NCBI GenBank assembly: GCA_963803265.1
Contig: CAWDLZ010000029.1
Location: 186,001-250,000 of the forward strand
Length of the DNA: 64,000 bases
Source: CAIKMD01 sp963803265
GTDB lineage: Bacteria; Pseudomonadota; Alphaproteobacteria; ATCC43930; CGMCC-115725
Direction: 5' to 3'
In this document: positions 1-9,577 of the stretch, one piece after another
Numbering within the stretch: position 1 is the first letter of the stretch
Layout: the number at the start of each line of letters is the position of its first letter
The notes under the pieces: model-generated
The model's input: only the letters and a program-made list of their open reading frames with translations
Told to the model about the DNA's origin: nothing
The model's database searches: none
Position numbers and translations under genes: made by a program

Positions 1-2045
1 GGCGCGCGAGCAGCGTGGTCGGCACCACGATCGCGACCTGCGACCCGGTCATGGCCGCGACAAACGCCGCGCGCATCGCTACCTCAGTCTTGCCGAAACC
101 GACATCGCCGCAAATCAGGCGATCCATCGGTCGTCCCGACGCCATGTCGCCCAGCGTCTCGAGAATGGCGCGCTCCTGGTCGTCGGTTTCGGGATAGGGA
201 AAGCGCGCGGCGAATTCCTCGTAGAGGCCCTCGGGCGGCGTCATGGTCTCGCCCTCGCGCAACTGGCGCTGCGCAGCGATCGCGATCAGCTCTTCGGCGA
301 TGTCCTTGATCCGCTTCTTGACCCGCGCCTTGCGCGATTGCCACGACAAAGCGCCCAGCCGGTCGAGCGGCACCTCGGCGTTCTCGGAGCCGTAGCGCGA
401 CAGCACCTCGATGTTCTCGACCGGCACGAACAGCTTGTCGTCGCCGGCATAAAGGACGCGCAGGCAATCATGCGGCGCGCCCGCCACTTCGAGCGTGACA
501 AGTCCGTCGTAGCGGCCGATGCCATGCTCGGCATGAACGACGAGGTCGCCAGGCGCGAGCGAGGAGACTTCGGCGACGAACTGGTCGTAATTGGCGCGCC
601 GCCGCGGCGGCCGGGCCAGCCGGTCGCCTAGAATGTCCTGCTCGGTGACCAAGGCGACATCGGCAAAGCCGTATCCACGCTCGAGCGCCAGGACGGCGAG
701 CCCGATGACTCCGGCCGGAAGCGAGCAGAAATCGCGCCAATGCGCGACCGCCGCCGTCGTGCCCGCGCCATGTTCCGTCAACAGAGCGCCCAGCCGCTCG
801 GCCGAGCCCGCGCTATAGGCGGCGACCAGCACGCCCCGGCCGGCCTGCATTTCTTCCGCCAGCCTTTCGCGCACGACATCGAAGAGGTTGCGCGCCGGAT
901 CGGCGCGCGCCGCCGAGAATTCGAAGCCCGGCCGCGCCGGTGGAGCAGCGGCGGGCGAACTACGCTCCGGCCGCTCGCCGCCGCCCGCGCCATGCACGGA
1001 TTCGAAAGGCGAGATCTGCGCGACGGCGCGATGGGCGAGGATCGCGTTCCATTGCGCCTCGCTCAGGAAGAGCTGATCGGGCCGCACCGCGCGATAGCTG
1101 GTTGCGCCCCTCACCGCGCCGACTTCGCGGCGGGCTGCGTAAAAGTCCGCGATCGTGGCCAGCCGGTCGGCGCGGACAGAGTTCAGCCTGATGATCGAGC
1201 GCCAGCGCGGCGCCCGGCAGATAATCGAAGATCGTCTCGAGGGTTTCGTAATAAAGCGGCAGCCAATGCTCCATGCCGATATAGCGATGTCCGGCGCTGA
1301 TCGCCTCGTAAAGCGGATCGTCATCGGCGACCGTCCCGAACTGCTCGCGATAACGCGAGCGGAAGCGATGGATCGCGGCCTCGTCGAGCAGCACTTCGCT
1401 GACCGGCTTCACGGCAAGCGCATCAAGCACGCCGATGCTGCGCTGGGTCAGGGCATCGAAGCTGCGCAAGCCTTCGATCATGTCGCCGAAGAAATCGAGC
1501 CGCACTGGCGCCCGCGCGCCCGAAGGATAGAGGTCGACGATGCCCCCGCGCACCGCGAACTCGCCATGCTCGCGCACCGTGTCAGTGCGGGTATAGCCGT
1601 TGCGCGCGAGGATGCCGATCAGCCGGTCGACCGGCATCGTGCCGCCCGACGCGAGCCGCAGCACGCGGCCCTCGAACAGCTTGCGCGGCGCCACGCGCTG
1701 GAGCGCGGCGTTGACGGTCGTCAGCACGATGCGCTGGTCCGCGCCGGCCTCGACGAGCCGGGTCAGCGTGTCGATCCTTCGGCTGACGATCTCCGCGTTG
1801 GGCGAGACACGGTCATAGGGCAGACAGTCCCAGGCCGGAAAGGTCAAAACCTCGATTTGGGGGTGAAAAAATTCGAGCGCCTGCCGGCTGCGCGCCATGC
1901 GGCCATCGTCGCGGCAGACATAGAGAAGAGTGCCGACAAAACCGCGCTCGACGAGCCCGCCTAGCACGAAAGCGTCATGGCCTTCGGGTGTGGCAGCGAT
2001 CTCGACCCTTCCGGGCCGCGCAAAAAATGTCGCGAGGTCGGTCAC
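1..2045 (-). CDS. mfd: Transcription-repair coupling factor Mfd (3' partial, frameshifted)
   Basis: ATP-dependent translocase that removes stalled RNA polymerase and recruits UvrA. The N-terminal UvrB-like part reads in one frame from 2045 to about 1190. The rest reads in another frame: a CarD-like RNA polymerase interaction domain (HAEHGIGRYDG near 500-535) and helicase motif I (GDVGFGKTE near 86-112). The C-terminal helicase lies beyond the window edge. The GTG start at 2045 shares GTGA with the stop of sdhE, so the two are probably translationally coupled. One extra base near 1181 restores a continuous protein (LDHQAE then SVRADRLATIADFY). This is probably a sequencing insertion rather than a dead gene. 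Confidence 0.93.
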
Positions 2046-2311
2046 GATGCTCCCGGATAACGGAAGCTCAAGAGGAGGCTCAGCACGTCGGTCATCTTTT
2101 CCGGCGGCGGCACGGCCCGGCGCGCGACCCAATCGAACAGCTCGGCATCGCTGGTCTCGAGAAGCGCTTCATAGCGATCAAGCTGAGCTGGGGCGAAGCT
2201 GTCGAGATACGCGGCCGCAAACGCACCTATCAGGAGATCGCTCTCCTTGGTACCGCGGTGTCCGCTTTGATAGAGGAGCCGCTTCCTGCGGGTCTCCGGC
2301 GTTTCTGTCAT
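2042..2311 (-). CDS. sdhE: FAD assembly factor SdhE (succinate dehydrogenase assembly factor 2 family)
   Basis: Small 89-residue protein of the YgfY/SdhE family, which promotes covalent flavinylation of succinate dehydrogenase subunit A in the cytoplasm. The family RGxxE signature is present (HRGTKE, residues 18-23). The acidic and aromatic helix pattern (ELFDWV) near residue 57 also fits. Length is normal. It lies directly upstream of mfd with a 4-base overlap and is divergent from the first amidohydrolase gene. The sdhE-mfd pairing next to recG is common in alphaproteobacteria. The ATG at 2311 gives the expected N-terminus. Confidence 0.88.
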   Translation of the reverse strand: MTETPETRRKRLLYQSGHRGTKESDLLIGAFAAAYLDSFAPAQLDRYEALLETSDAELFDWVARRAVPPPEKMTDVLSLLLSFRYPGAS

Positions 2312-2336
2312 GCCGCCACTGTGTCTCGCCGCCGAA

Positions 2337-2369
2337 TTGCGATCAAGCCCTCAGCCTGTTAGAACAGGC
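2337..2369 (+). promoter_or_regulatory. Candidate promoter with overlapping palindrome upstream of the amidohydrolase cluster
   Basis: TTGCGA at 2337-2342 and TAGAAC at 2360-2365 are separated by 17 bases. A perfect inverted repeat, GCCTGTT-AG-AACAGGC (2354-2369), covers the -10 element. This is the layout of an operator where a repressor would block RNA polymerase. The start codon of the first amidohydrolase is at 2391, behind a GGAGGAACC ribosome site. The region is also the upstream side of sdhE. The elements are read directly; function is inferred. Confidence 0.5.
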
Positions 2370-2390
2370 CAAACGCCCGACGGAGGAACC

Positions 2391-3362
2391 ATGGCGCAAA
2401 AGCCGCTCGTGATCGCGCTCGAAGAGCATTTCATGGACGCCGAGATCCGGGCGAAACTGGCCGCCGTCGATGCCGCCGCCGGCGCGCCGCCGCGCACGGC
2501 CGAGCGCCTAGCCGATCTCGGTGCGCTTCGCATCAAGGAGATGGACGAGGCCGGCATCGATATCCAGGTGCTCTCGCAGGGCGCGCCCTCGGTGCAGAAG
2601 ATGGACGCCGACAGCGCCGTCGCCCTATCGCGCCGGGCGAACGACCGCTTGAACGACGCCTGCCGCGCCCATCCCAAGCGCTTTGCCGGCTTCACCGTGC
2701 TGCCCACGCCCGATCCCAAGGCGGCGGCTGACGAGCTAGAGCGCACGGTCACGAAATACGGCTTCAAGGGTGCGATGATCCACGGGCTGACCAACGGCCT
2801 CTTTCATGACGACCGGCGCTTCTGGCCCATCTATGAACGCGCCCAGGCGCTCGACGTGCCGATCTACATCCATCCGGCCTATCCCCATCCGGCGGTGATC
2901 GAGGCGTATTACAAGGAATACGTCGCCGATTGGCCGGTGATCGCGAGCGCGGGCTGGGGCTTCACCGTCGAGACCGCGACCCAGGGCATCCGCATGGTCC
3001 TGAGCGGCATGTTCGACGCCTATCCCAGGCTGCAGATCATCCTCGGCCATCTCGGCGAGGGCCTGCCCTTCTATCTCTGGCGCATCAATCAGGCCTTCCA
3101 GCGGCGCGGCAATAAGGCGGCCGATAAATCCTTCCGCGAGGTGTTCTGCGAGCATTTCTATGTCACCACCAGCGGATTCTTCTCCGATCCCGCGCTGCAA
3201 TGCTGCATCACCGAGATGGGCATCGACCGGGTGATGTTCTCGGTCGATTATCCCTTCGTCGACAATCCGCCCGGCGCGGCCTGGATCGCGGCGCTCGCGC
3301 TCAACGCCACCGACAAGGAGAAAATCCTAAGCGGCAACGCCAAGCGGCTCTTGAAGCTGTAA
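2391..3362 (+). CDS. Amidohydrolase family 2 protein, gamma-resorcylate decarboxylase-like (paralogue 1)
   Basis: 323-residue TIM-barrel metal enzyme of the ACMSD/amidohydrolase-2 family. Residues Glu11 and His13 (ALEEHF), His161 (IHPAYP), His220 (GHLGEG) and Asp286 (SVDYP) line up with the metal site of gamma-resorcylate decarboxylase. Non-oxidative decarboxylation of an aromatic acid is therefore a reasonable guess; hydrolysis of a lactone-like substrate is also possible. The ATG at 2391 is preferred because it has a strong GGAGGA site, and an upstream in-frame start would run into sdhE. It is followed after 19 bases by a close paralogue. No signal peptide, so cytoplasmic. Substrate unknown. 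Confidence 0.88.
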   Translation: MAQKPLVIALEEHFMDAEIRAKLAAVDAAAGAPPRTAERLADLGALRIKEMDEAGIDIQVLSQGAPSVQKMDADSAVALSRRANDRLNDACRAHPKRFAGFTVLPTPDPKAAADELERTVTKYGFKGAMIHGLTNGLFHDDRRFWPIYERAQALDVPIYIHPAYPHPAVIEAYYKEYVADWPVIASAGWGFTVETATQGIRMVLSGMFDAYPRLQIILGHLGEGLPFYLWRINQAFQRRGNKAADKSFREVFCEHFYVTTSGFFSDPALQCCITEMGIDRVMFSVDYPFVDNPPGAAWIAALALNATDKEKILSGNAKRLLKL

Positions 3363-3381
3363 TTTCGCGAGGAAGGCACAA

Positions 3382-4356
3382 ATGGCCGATAAGCCGTTCG
3401 TCATCGCGCTCGAAGAACATTTCATGGACGCCGAGATCCGGGCGAAATTGGCCGCCGTCGCTGCCGCCGAGCTGTGGGGGCCACCGGGCACCGCCGAGCG
3501 CCTGGCCGATCTCGGTGCGGTCCGGATCAAGGAGATGGACGAGGCCGGTATCGATCTCCAGGTGCTGTCCCAGAGCGCGCCTTCGGTGCAGAACATCGAC
3601 GCCGAGAGTGCCGTTACCCTCGCGCGGCGCGCCAATGACCGCCTCAACGAGGCCTGCCGCGCCCACCCCAAGCGCTTTGCTGCCTTCACCGTTCTGCCCA
3701 CGCCCGATCCCAAGGCAGCAGCGGACGAGCTTGAGCGCACGGTCACGAAATACGGCTTCAAGGGCGCCATGATCCACGCCCTCACCGGCGGCGTCTTCCA
3801 CGACGACAAGCGGTTCTGGCCGATCTTCGAGCGTGCCCAGGCGCTCGACGTGCCGATCTACCTCCATCCGGCCTATCCCCATCCAGCGGTGGTCGAGGCG
3901 TATTACAAGGACTACCTCGCCGATTGGCCGGTGATCGCGGTCGCGGGCTGGGGCTTCAACGTGGAGACCGCCACCGCCGGCTTGCGCCTGGTCTTGAGCG
4001 GCATCTTCGACAAATACCCCAAGCTCCAGATCATTCTCGGCCATCTCGGCGAGGGCCTGCCGTTCGCTCTCTGGCGCATCAATAAGAATTTCCAGTGGCG
4101 CGGCAACAGAGCGACGAGTAAATCCTTCCGCGAGGTGTTCTGCGAGCATTTCTATGTCACCACCAGCGGATTCTTCTCCGATCCCGCGCTGCAATGCTGC
4201 ATCACCGAGATCGGTATCGACCGGGTAATGTTCTCGGTCGATTATCCTTATGAGGACAATCCGGCGGGCGCGGCCTGGATCGCGGCGCTTGCGCTCAACG
4301 CCGCCGACAAGGCGAAAATCCTGAGCGGCAACGCCAAGCAACTCTTGAAGTTGTAA
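3382..4356 (+). CDS. Amidohydrolase family 2 protein, gamma-resorcylate decarboxylase-like (paralogue 2)
   Basis: 324 residues, nearly the same as the preceding gene, including Glu11, His13, His162, His221 and Asp287 of the predicted metal site. Roughly 90 bases in the 3' part (4118-4210) are almost identical to 3109-3201, while other parts differ. This points to recent duplication or gene conversion. It differs from paralogue 1 around residues 28-36 (AAELWGPPGT) and in the loop after His130. The 19-base gap on each side suggests one transcript for all three genes. It is probably active on a related but different aromatic acid. Specificity cannot be read from sequence. Confidence 0.88.
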   Translation: MADKPFVIALEEHFMDAEIRAKLAAVAAAELWGPPGTAERLADLGAVRIKEMDEAGIDLQVLSQSAPSVQNIDAESAVTLARRANDRLNEACRAHPKRFAAFTVLPTPDPKAAADELERTVTKYGFKGAMIHALTGGVFHDDKRFWPIFERAQALDVPIYLHPAYPHPAVVEAYYKDYLADWPVIAVAGWGFNVETATAGLRLVLSGIFDKYPKLQIILGHLGEGLPFALWRINKNFQWRGNRATSKSFREVFCEHFYVTTSGFFSDPALQCCITEIGIDRVMFSVDYPYEDNPAGAAWIAALALNAADKAKILSGNAKQLLKL

Positions 4357-4375
4357 CTTCGCTGGGGAGAAACTC

Positions 4376-5329
4376 ATGGCCGATAAGCCGTTCGTCATCG
4401 CGCTCGAAGAGCATTACTGGGATGCCGAACTCGTCGCGGCGAGCGGCGGCGATCACGGACGCGCGCCCGATATCGTGAGAAGGCTCAACGAGATCGGGCC
4501 CCTGCGCCTCGCCGCGATGGATGAGGCCGGGATCGACGTTCAGATCCTCGGCCACGGCGCGCCCTCGACGCAGCGCGTGGATGCCGAATCGGCCGTGCGC
4601 ATCGCGCGCGGCTCGAACGACCGGCTTGCCCAGGCGTGCCGCGCCTATCCAACGCGGTTCTATGGCTTCGCCAATCTGCCGACGCCCGAGCCCAAGGCCG
4701 CGGCCGACGAACTCGAGCGCACGGTGACGAAACTGAGCTTCAAGGGCGCGATGGTGCACGGGCCGACGAACGGCGTGTTCTTCGACGATAAGCGCTTCTG
4801 GCCCATCTTCGAGCGGGCGGCCGCTCTCGAGGTGCCGATCTACATGCATCCCGCTCAGGTGCATCCCGCCGTCGCCGAGGTCTATCTCAAGGATTACCTG
4901 AAGAAATGGCCGGTACTCTCGGGCGCGGGCTGGGGCTTCACCATCGAGACCGCGACCGCAGGGTTGCGTATGGTGCTCTCGGGCGTCTTCGACAAATACC
5001 CCAAGCTCCAGATCATTCTCGGCCATATGGGCGAGGGCTTGCCCTTCCTCCTCTATCGCGAGAGCGAGACGCTGGCCGAGATCGGCCCAGGCAAGACCTT
5101 CCGCGATTATTTTTGCGAGAACTTCTACATCACGACGAGCGGCTTCTTCTCGAACGCGGCGCTGCAATGCTCGATCACCGAGATCGGCATCGACCGGGTG
5201 ATGTTCTCCGTCGACTATCCCTACATCGAGAGCAAGCCCGGCACCGACTGGCTGAATAAGATGCAGCTCAACCAGGCCGACAAAGCCAAGATTTTGAGCG
5301 GCAACGCCAAGCGGCTGATGAGAGTGTAA
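4376..5329 (+). CDS. Amidohydrolase family 2 protein, gamma-resorcylate decarboxylase-like (paralogue 3)
   Basis: 317-residue third member of the tandem set. The first ten residues match paralogue 2 exactly. It is more divergent beyond them and lacks a few residues near position 25. The predicted metal ligands remain (Glu11, His13, His158, His217, Asp280). The substrate-side motif IHPAYPHP becomes MHPAQVHP, and the CCITE motif becomes CSITE, so its substrate probably differs. It ends 22 bases before the TTG start of recG, so read-through into recG is possible. A decarboxylase or hydrolase role is inferred from the family only. Confidence 0.87.
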   Translation: MADKPFVIALEEHYWDAELVAASGGDHGRAPDIVRRLNEIGPLRLAAMDEAGIDVQILGHGAPSTQRVDAESAVRIARGSNDRLAQACRAYPTRFYGFANLPTPEPKAAADELERTVTKLSFKGAMVHGPTNGVFFDDKRFWPIFERAAALEVPIYMHPAQVHPAVAEVYLKDYLKKWPVLSGAGWGFTIETATAGLRMVLSGVFDKYPKLQIILGHMGEGLPFLLYRESETLAEIGPGKTFRDYFCENFYITTSGFFSNAALQCSITEIGIDRVMFSVDYPYIESKPGTDWLNKMQLNQADKAKILSGNAKRLMRV

Positions 5330-5351
5330 CAGCAAGGGGGACGAGTGGCGC

Positions 5352-7434
5352 TTGCGTCCCGAGATTCTCTTTCCACTGTTTGCGCCGGTCACGTCACTCA
5401 AGGGCGTCGGACCGAGATTGGGCAAGCTGTTCGAGCGGCTCGGCATCGAGCAGGTCGTCGATCTGCTGTGGCATGTGCCCACCGACATCATCGACCGCCG
5501 CTTCCAGCCCAAGATCGCCGACGCGCCAGCCGGCGCGATCGCTACCATGACGGTGACGGTCGAGGCGCACGAAGCGCCGCACAACAAGCGCCAGCCCTAC
5601 CGGGTGCGTTGCCACGATGAGACCGGTACGCTGTTCCTGGTCTTCTTTCACGGCGCAACCGATTACCTGGAGAGGCTGCTGCCGCTCGGCGCGACGCGGG
5701 TGGTGAGCGGCCGGGTCGAGCATTTCAACAATCAAATTCAAATCACCCATCCCGATCACGTTCTCGCGCCCGACGAAGCCGCCCGGCTATCGCTGATCGA
5801 GCCCGTCTATGGCCTTACCGCGGGACTGAGCCTGCGGGTCGTGCAGAAGGCCGTCGCCGGCGCGCTCTTGCGCGCGCACGAACTCCCTGAATGGCTCGAC
5901 CCCGCCTATTTGCACCGCGAGAACTGGCTATCCTGGCGTCAAGCGCTCGGGAAGGTCCATGCCCCCGAAGACATCGCCGACCTCTCGCCGGCCGCGCCGG
6001 CACGGCAGCGTCTCGCCTTCGACGAGCTTCTGGCAAACCAATTGGCGCTCGGGCTGATGCGTGAGCCACGTCAAGCACATCCCGGGCCGCGCCCTGGTGG
6101 CGACGGGCGAGCTGCGCCGCAAGGTGATCGGCACGCTGCCCTTCCAGCTCACCGATAGCCAAGCCCGAGCGATCGACGAAATCTCCGCCGACATGGCGGC
6201 GCCGTCGCGCATGATGCGGCTACTCCAGGGCGATGTCGGCAGCGGCAAGACCGTGGTCGCGCTGGCCGCCATGCTCGATGCGGTCGAGACCGGCGCGCAA
6301 GCCGCCCTAATGGCGCCCACGGAAATCCTCGCGCGCCAGCATTACGCGACGCTGACGCAGCTCGCCGCCGGCTCTGGCGTAGAGATCGCGCTCCTTACCG
6401 GCCGCGAGAAGGGCCGCACGCGCGCGGCGCTCTTGGAGCGTCTTGCCGCCGGCGAGATCGGCATCCTCGTCGGGACGCATGCGCTGTTTTCGGAGGATGT
6501 CGCCTACCATGGTTTGGCGCTCGCCGTCATCGACGAGCAGCATCGCTTCGGCGTCGAGCAGCGTATGGCGCTCGCCGGAAAAGGCCGCGCCGTCGACATT
6601 CTGGTGATGACCGCAACGCCGATCCCGCGCACCTTAATGCTGACGGCCTATGGCGATCTCGACGCCTCGCAGCTTACCGAAAAGCCGGCAGGCCGCAAAC
6701 CGGTCGTCACCCGCATCCTGCCGGTCGAACGGCTCGACGAGGTCGTCGCGGCGGTGCGGCGCGCGCTCGATAGCTCGGCGAAAATTTATTGGATCTGTCC
6801 TTTGGTCGACGAATCCGAACTGAGCGACCTAGCCGCCGCCACCGAGCGCTACGAGCATCTCCACAACAGCTTCGGCGCGCGAGTCGGCCTCGTCCACGGC
6901 AAGATGACGGGTGCCGAGCGCGACGCGGTGATGGAGGCGTTCGCCAGCGGCGACATCGATCTCCTCGTCGCCACAACGGTCGTAGAAGTGGGCGTGGACG
7001 TGCCCGCCGCCACCATCATGGTGATCGAGCACGCCGAGCGTTTCGGCCTTGCTCAGCTTCATCAATTGCGCGGCCGCATCGGGCGCAGCGACCGGCCATC
7101 GACCTGCCTCCTCGTCTCTAGCGGGAAGCTGACGGCGACCGCCAAGGCGCGGCTCTCGATCCTGCGCGAGAGCGATGACGGCTTCCGCATCGCCGAGGAA
7201 GATCTCCGCCTTAGAGGCGCGGGCGAAATTCTCGGCACGCGGCAAAGCGGGCTGCCGGAGTTACGCCTCGCCGATCTCGCGGTTCACGGCGATCTGCTCG
7301 CTGTCGCGCGCGAAGACGCGAAACTGGTGTTGGCGCGCGATCCGGCGCTATCCTCGCCGCGCGGGAAAGCATTGGCCACCCTGCTTTATCTGTTTGGCCG
7401 CGACCACGCCGTACGCTACATCCGAGCGGGGTAA
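5352..7434 (+). CDS. recG: ATP-dependent DNA helicase RecG (frameshifted)
   Basis: Helicase that remodels stalled replication forks and Holliday junctions. The N-terminal wedge/OB part is read from 5352 to about 6060. The helicase core follows in another frame, with GDVGSGKT (motif I), IDEQH (DExH), TATPIPRT (motif III) and QLRGRIGR (motif VI). Removing one base near 6063 joins them and gives about 693 residues, the normal length. The start is TTG at 5352, with AAGGGGG about 11 bases upstream and the family N-terminus RPEILFPL. In many alphaproteobacteria recG sits beside sdhE, mfd and DUF502; here accessory genes separate them. Confidence 0.92.
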
Positions 7435-7446
7435 TGGGAGGACGCA

Positions 7447-8463
7447 ATGACCAATCCATTCGGGCATGTGATGATTGCGCTGGCTGTGGGTTTTGCCGCG
7501 CTCGGCGCGACGCAAGCCCAAGCCGAGTCGATCAAGATCGGACTTTCCAGGCTGCTGTCCTACCCGGCGACGCCGATCGCGATCGAGCGGGGCTATTTCA
7601 AGGCCGAAGGCATCGACGCGCAGATGGTGTTTTTCGATTCCGCGCAGCCGATCGCGGTCGCGGTTGCCTCGGGCGACGTCGATTTCGGCGTCTCCGGCCT
7701 GTCGGCGGGATTCTATACCCTCGCGGCGCGTGGCCAGCTTCGCCTTATCGCCTCGTCGGCCGGCGAGCAGCCGGGCTTTTATAACCTGGTGTTTCTCGCC
7801 TCGAACAGGGCGTACAACGCGGGATTAAAAACCGCCAAGGATTTGCCCGGCCACGCGATCGGAATCACCCAGGTCGGGACCAGCCTCCATTACAGCATCG
7901 GATTGCTGTCCGAGAAATTGGGATTTCCGATGAGCGCGGTGACGATCAAGCCGCTGCAATCCAACAGCAACGTGATTTCGGCGCTGACCGGGGGAACCCT
8001 CGATGCCGGCGTGCTGCCGGGCACGCCCGTCCTGCCGCTCATACAAAAGGGCGACATCAGGCTGCTCGGCTGGGTCGGCGATCTCGTGCCGGGCTGGACC
8101 GGCAGCGCCGCCTTCACCGGGACCAAGACCGCCAATACCAAGGGCGATTTGGTGAAGCGCTTCCTCAATGCCTACCGCAAGGGAATGAAGGATTATCACG
8201 ACGCCTTCACCGGGCCGAACGGACAGCGGGCGGACGGCCCGACCGCACCGGCGATGCTCGTGCTGCTATCGAACTATACCGGCGTTGCCGCCGCCGACAT
8301 CGACCGCGCGATACCCTATATCGACGCGTCGGGCCGCATCGACGCGGCCGACATCGCGCGCCAGATCGCCTGGTACCAATCGCAGGGGCTTTTAAAGGGC
8401 GAGGTCAAGGCCGAGGAACTGATCGACGCCCGGTATGCGGTGCCCGTGACCGCAGGTAAATGA
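7447..8463 (+). CDS. ABC transporter substrate-binding protein, NMT1/SsuA-like (paralogue 1)
   Basis: 338-residue periplasmic binding protein of the type used for nitrate, sulfonate and other small anions (NMT1/THI5-like fold). A Sec signal peptide ends near residue 27 (ATQAQA-ES). Typical features are SYPATPIAIERGYF near residue 39, DSAQPIAVAVASGDVDFG near 62, and a late segment DARYAVP. A GGAGG site lies just before the ATG, and recG ends 12 bases upstream. The next gene is a close paralogue that overlaps it by a few bases or follows it by 17. No permease or ATPase gene is near, so the transporter partners must be elsewhere, or the protein acts as a sensor. Confidence 0.85.
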   Translation: MTNPFGHVMIALAVGFAALGATQAQAESIKIGLSRLLSYPATPIAIERGYFKAEGIDAQMVFFDSAQPIAVAVASGDVDFGVSGLSAGFYTLAARGQLRLIASSAGEQPGFYNLVFLASNRAYNAGLKTAKDLPGHAIGITQVGTSLHYSIGLLSEKLGFPMSAVTIKPLQSNSNVISALTGGTLDAGVLPGTPVLPLIQKGDIRLLGWVGDLVPGWTGSAAFTGTKTANTKGDLVKRFLNAYRKGMKDYHDAFTGPNGQRADGPTAPAMLVLLSNYTGVAAADIDRAIPYIDASGRIDAADIARQIAWYQSQGLLKGEVKAEELIDARYAVPVTAGK

Positions 8464-8480
8464 GCCGAAGGAGACCGGAC

Positions 8481-9497
8481 ATGATCGGCATGGTGGCACA
8501 GGCTTGGTGCGCCGCTTTGGTGGCGCTGGCGGTTCTCGGCGGCCCTTCCGCGCGGGCCGAAACCGTGAAGGTCGGCCTGTCCAAGCTGATCGGCTACCCG
8601 GCAGTGCCGATCGCGGTCGAGCGCGGCTATTTCACGGCCGAAGGCCTCGACGTCCAGATGGTGTTGTTCGATTCCGCTCAGCCCATTGCCGTGGCGGTCG
8701 CCTCGGGCGATGTCGAGTTCGGGGTCGCCGGCCTGTCGGCGAGTTTCTACACCCTTGCGGCGCAGGGCCAGTTGCGCCTCGTCGCCTCGTCGGGCGGCGA
8801 TGCGCCGGGCTTTTTCAACCTGGCCTTTCTGGGCTCGAACAAAGCGTATGATGCCGGGCTTAAATCGCCCCACGACTTGCCCGGCCACAGCATCGCCGTT
8901 AGCCAATTCGGCACCAGCCTGCACTACGCCATCGGCCAGCTTGCCGAGAAAGACGGCTTCCCGATGAGCGCCGTCACCGTCAGGGCACTGCAGTCCAACA
9001 CCAACGTGATCGCGGCCCTGATCGGCGGCACGGTCGATGCGGCCGTGATGCCCAGCGCCCCGGCGCTGACGCCCATTCAGAAGGGCGAGATCAAGCTGCT
9101 GGCCTGGGCAACCGACATCGCGCCCAACCCCACCGGCAGCGCCGCCTTCGTCTCGACCAAGGCGGCCAACGAGCGCGGCGATATGGTGAGGCATTTCATG
9201 ATCGCCTACCGAAAGGGAATGCGCGACTTCCACGACGCCTTCACGGCCGCGGACGGCAAGCGCCAGGACGGGCCAGCGGCGCCGGCGATGCTGGCGCTGA
9301 TGTCGCATTTCACCGGTGTCGCGCCAGCTGAAATCGCCCGCGCGATCCCTTATGTCGATCCTGAAGGCCGGATCGACGCCGCCAGCGTGGCAAGCCAGAT
9401 CGCCTGGTACAAATCGCAAAATCTATTGAAGGGCGACGTCAAGGCCGACGAGCTGATCGACAGCCGCTACGCCCTGCCCAAGGTCGCCAGCCGATGA
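8481..9497 (+). CDS. ABC transporter substrate-binding protein, NMT1/SsuA-like (paralogue 2)
   Basis: Paralogue of the preceding gene with the same domain order and many shared blocks (DSAQPIAVAVASGDVEFG, GTSLHYAIGQLAEK, LKGDVKADELIDSRYALP). DNA identity is clearly lower than between the first two amidohydrolases, so the duplication is older. The ATG at 8481 is chosen: it has AAGGAG seven bases upstream and gives a clean signal peptide ending near PSARA-ET. An ATG at 8460 overlapping the previous stop would add seven arginine-rich residues. Ligand unknown. It ends 80 bases before the convergent DUF502 gene. Confidence 0.85.
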   Translation: MIGMVAQAWCAALVALAVLGGPSARAETVKVGLSKLIGYPAVPIAVERGYFTAEGLDVQMVLFDSAQPIAVAVASGDVEFGVAGLSASFYTLAAQGQLRLVASSGGDAPGFFNLAFLGSNKAYDAGLKSPHDLPGHSIAVSQFGTSLHYAIGQLAEKDGFPMSAVTVRALQSNTNVIAALIGGTVDAAVMPSAPALTPIQKGEIKLLAWATDIAPNPTGSAAFVSTKAANERGDMVRHFMIAYRKGMRDFHDAFTAADGKRQDGPAAPAMLALMSHFTGVAPAEIARAIPYVDPEGRIDAASVASQIAWYKSQNLLKGDVKADELIDSRYALPKVASR

Positions 9498-9525
9498 AAC
9501 GCGCGCTGTTCACCGGCGTCACGTT

Positions 9526-9552
9526 GCGGGCAAGCTTTTCGGGCGTGCCCGC
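9526..9552. terminator. Candidate bidirectional terminator hairpin
   Basis: Inverted repeat GCGGGCA (9526-9532) and TGCCCGC (9546-9552) with a short loop, placed between two convergent genes. There is no clear T-run on either side, so efficiency is uncertain. Confidence 0.3.
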
Positions 9553-9577
9553 CAGGCCGAGACCATGACATCGCACC

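Noticed and set aside
4295..5587. 430-codon minus-strand frame over amidohydrolase 3 and recG
   Set aside because: Similar shadow frames occur opposite all three paralogues, which shows they mirror the real genes.
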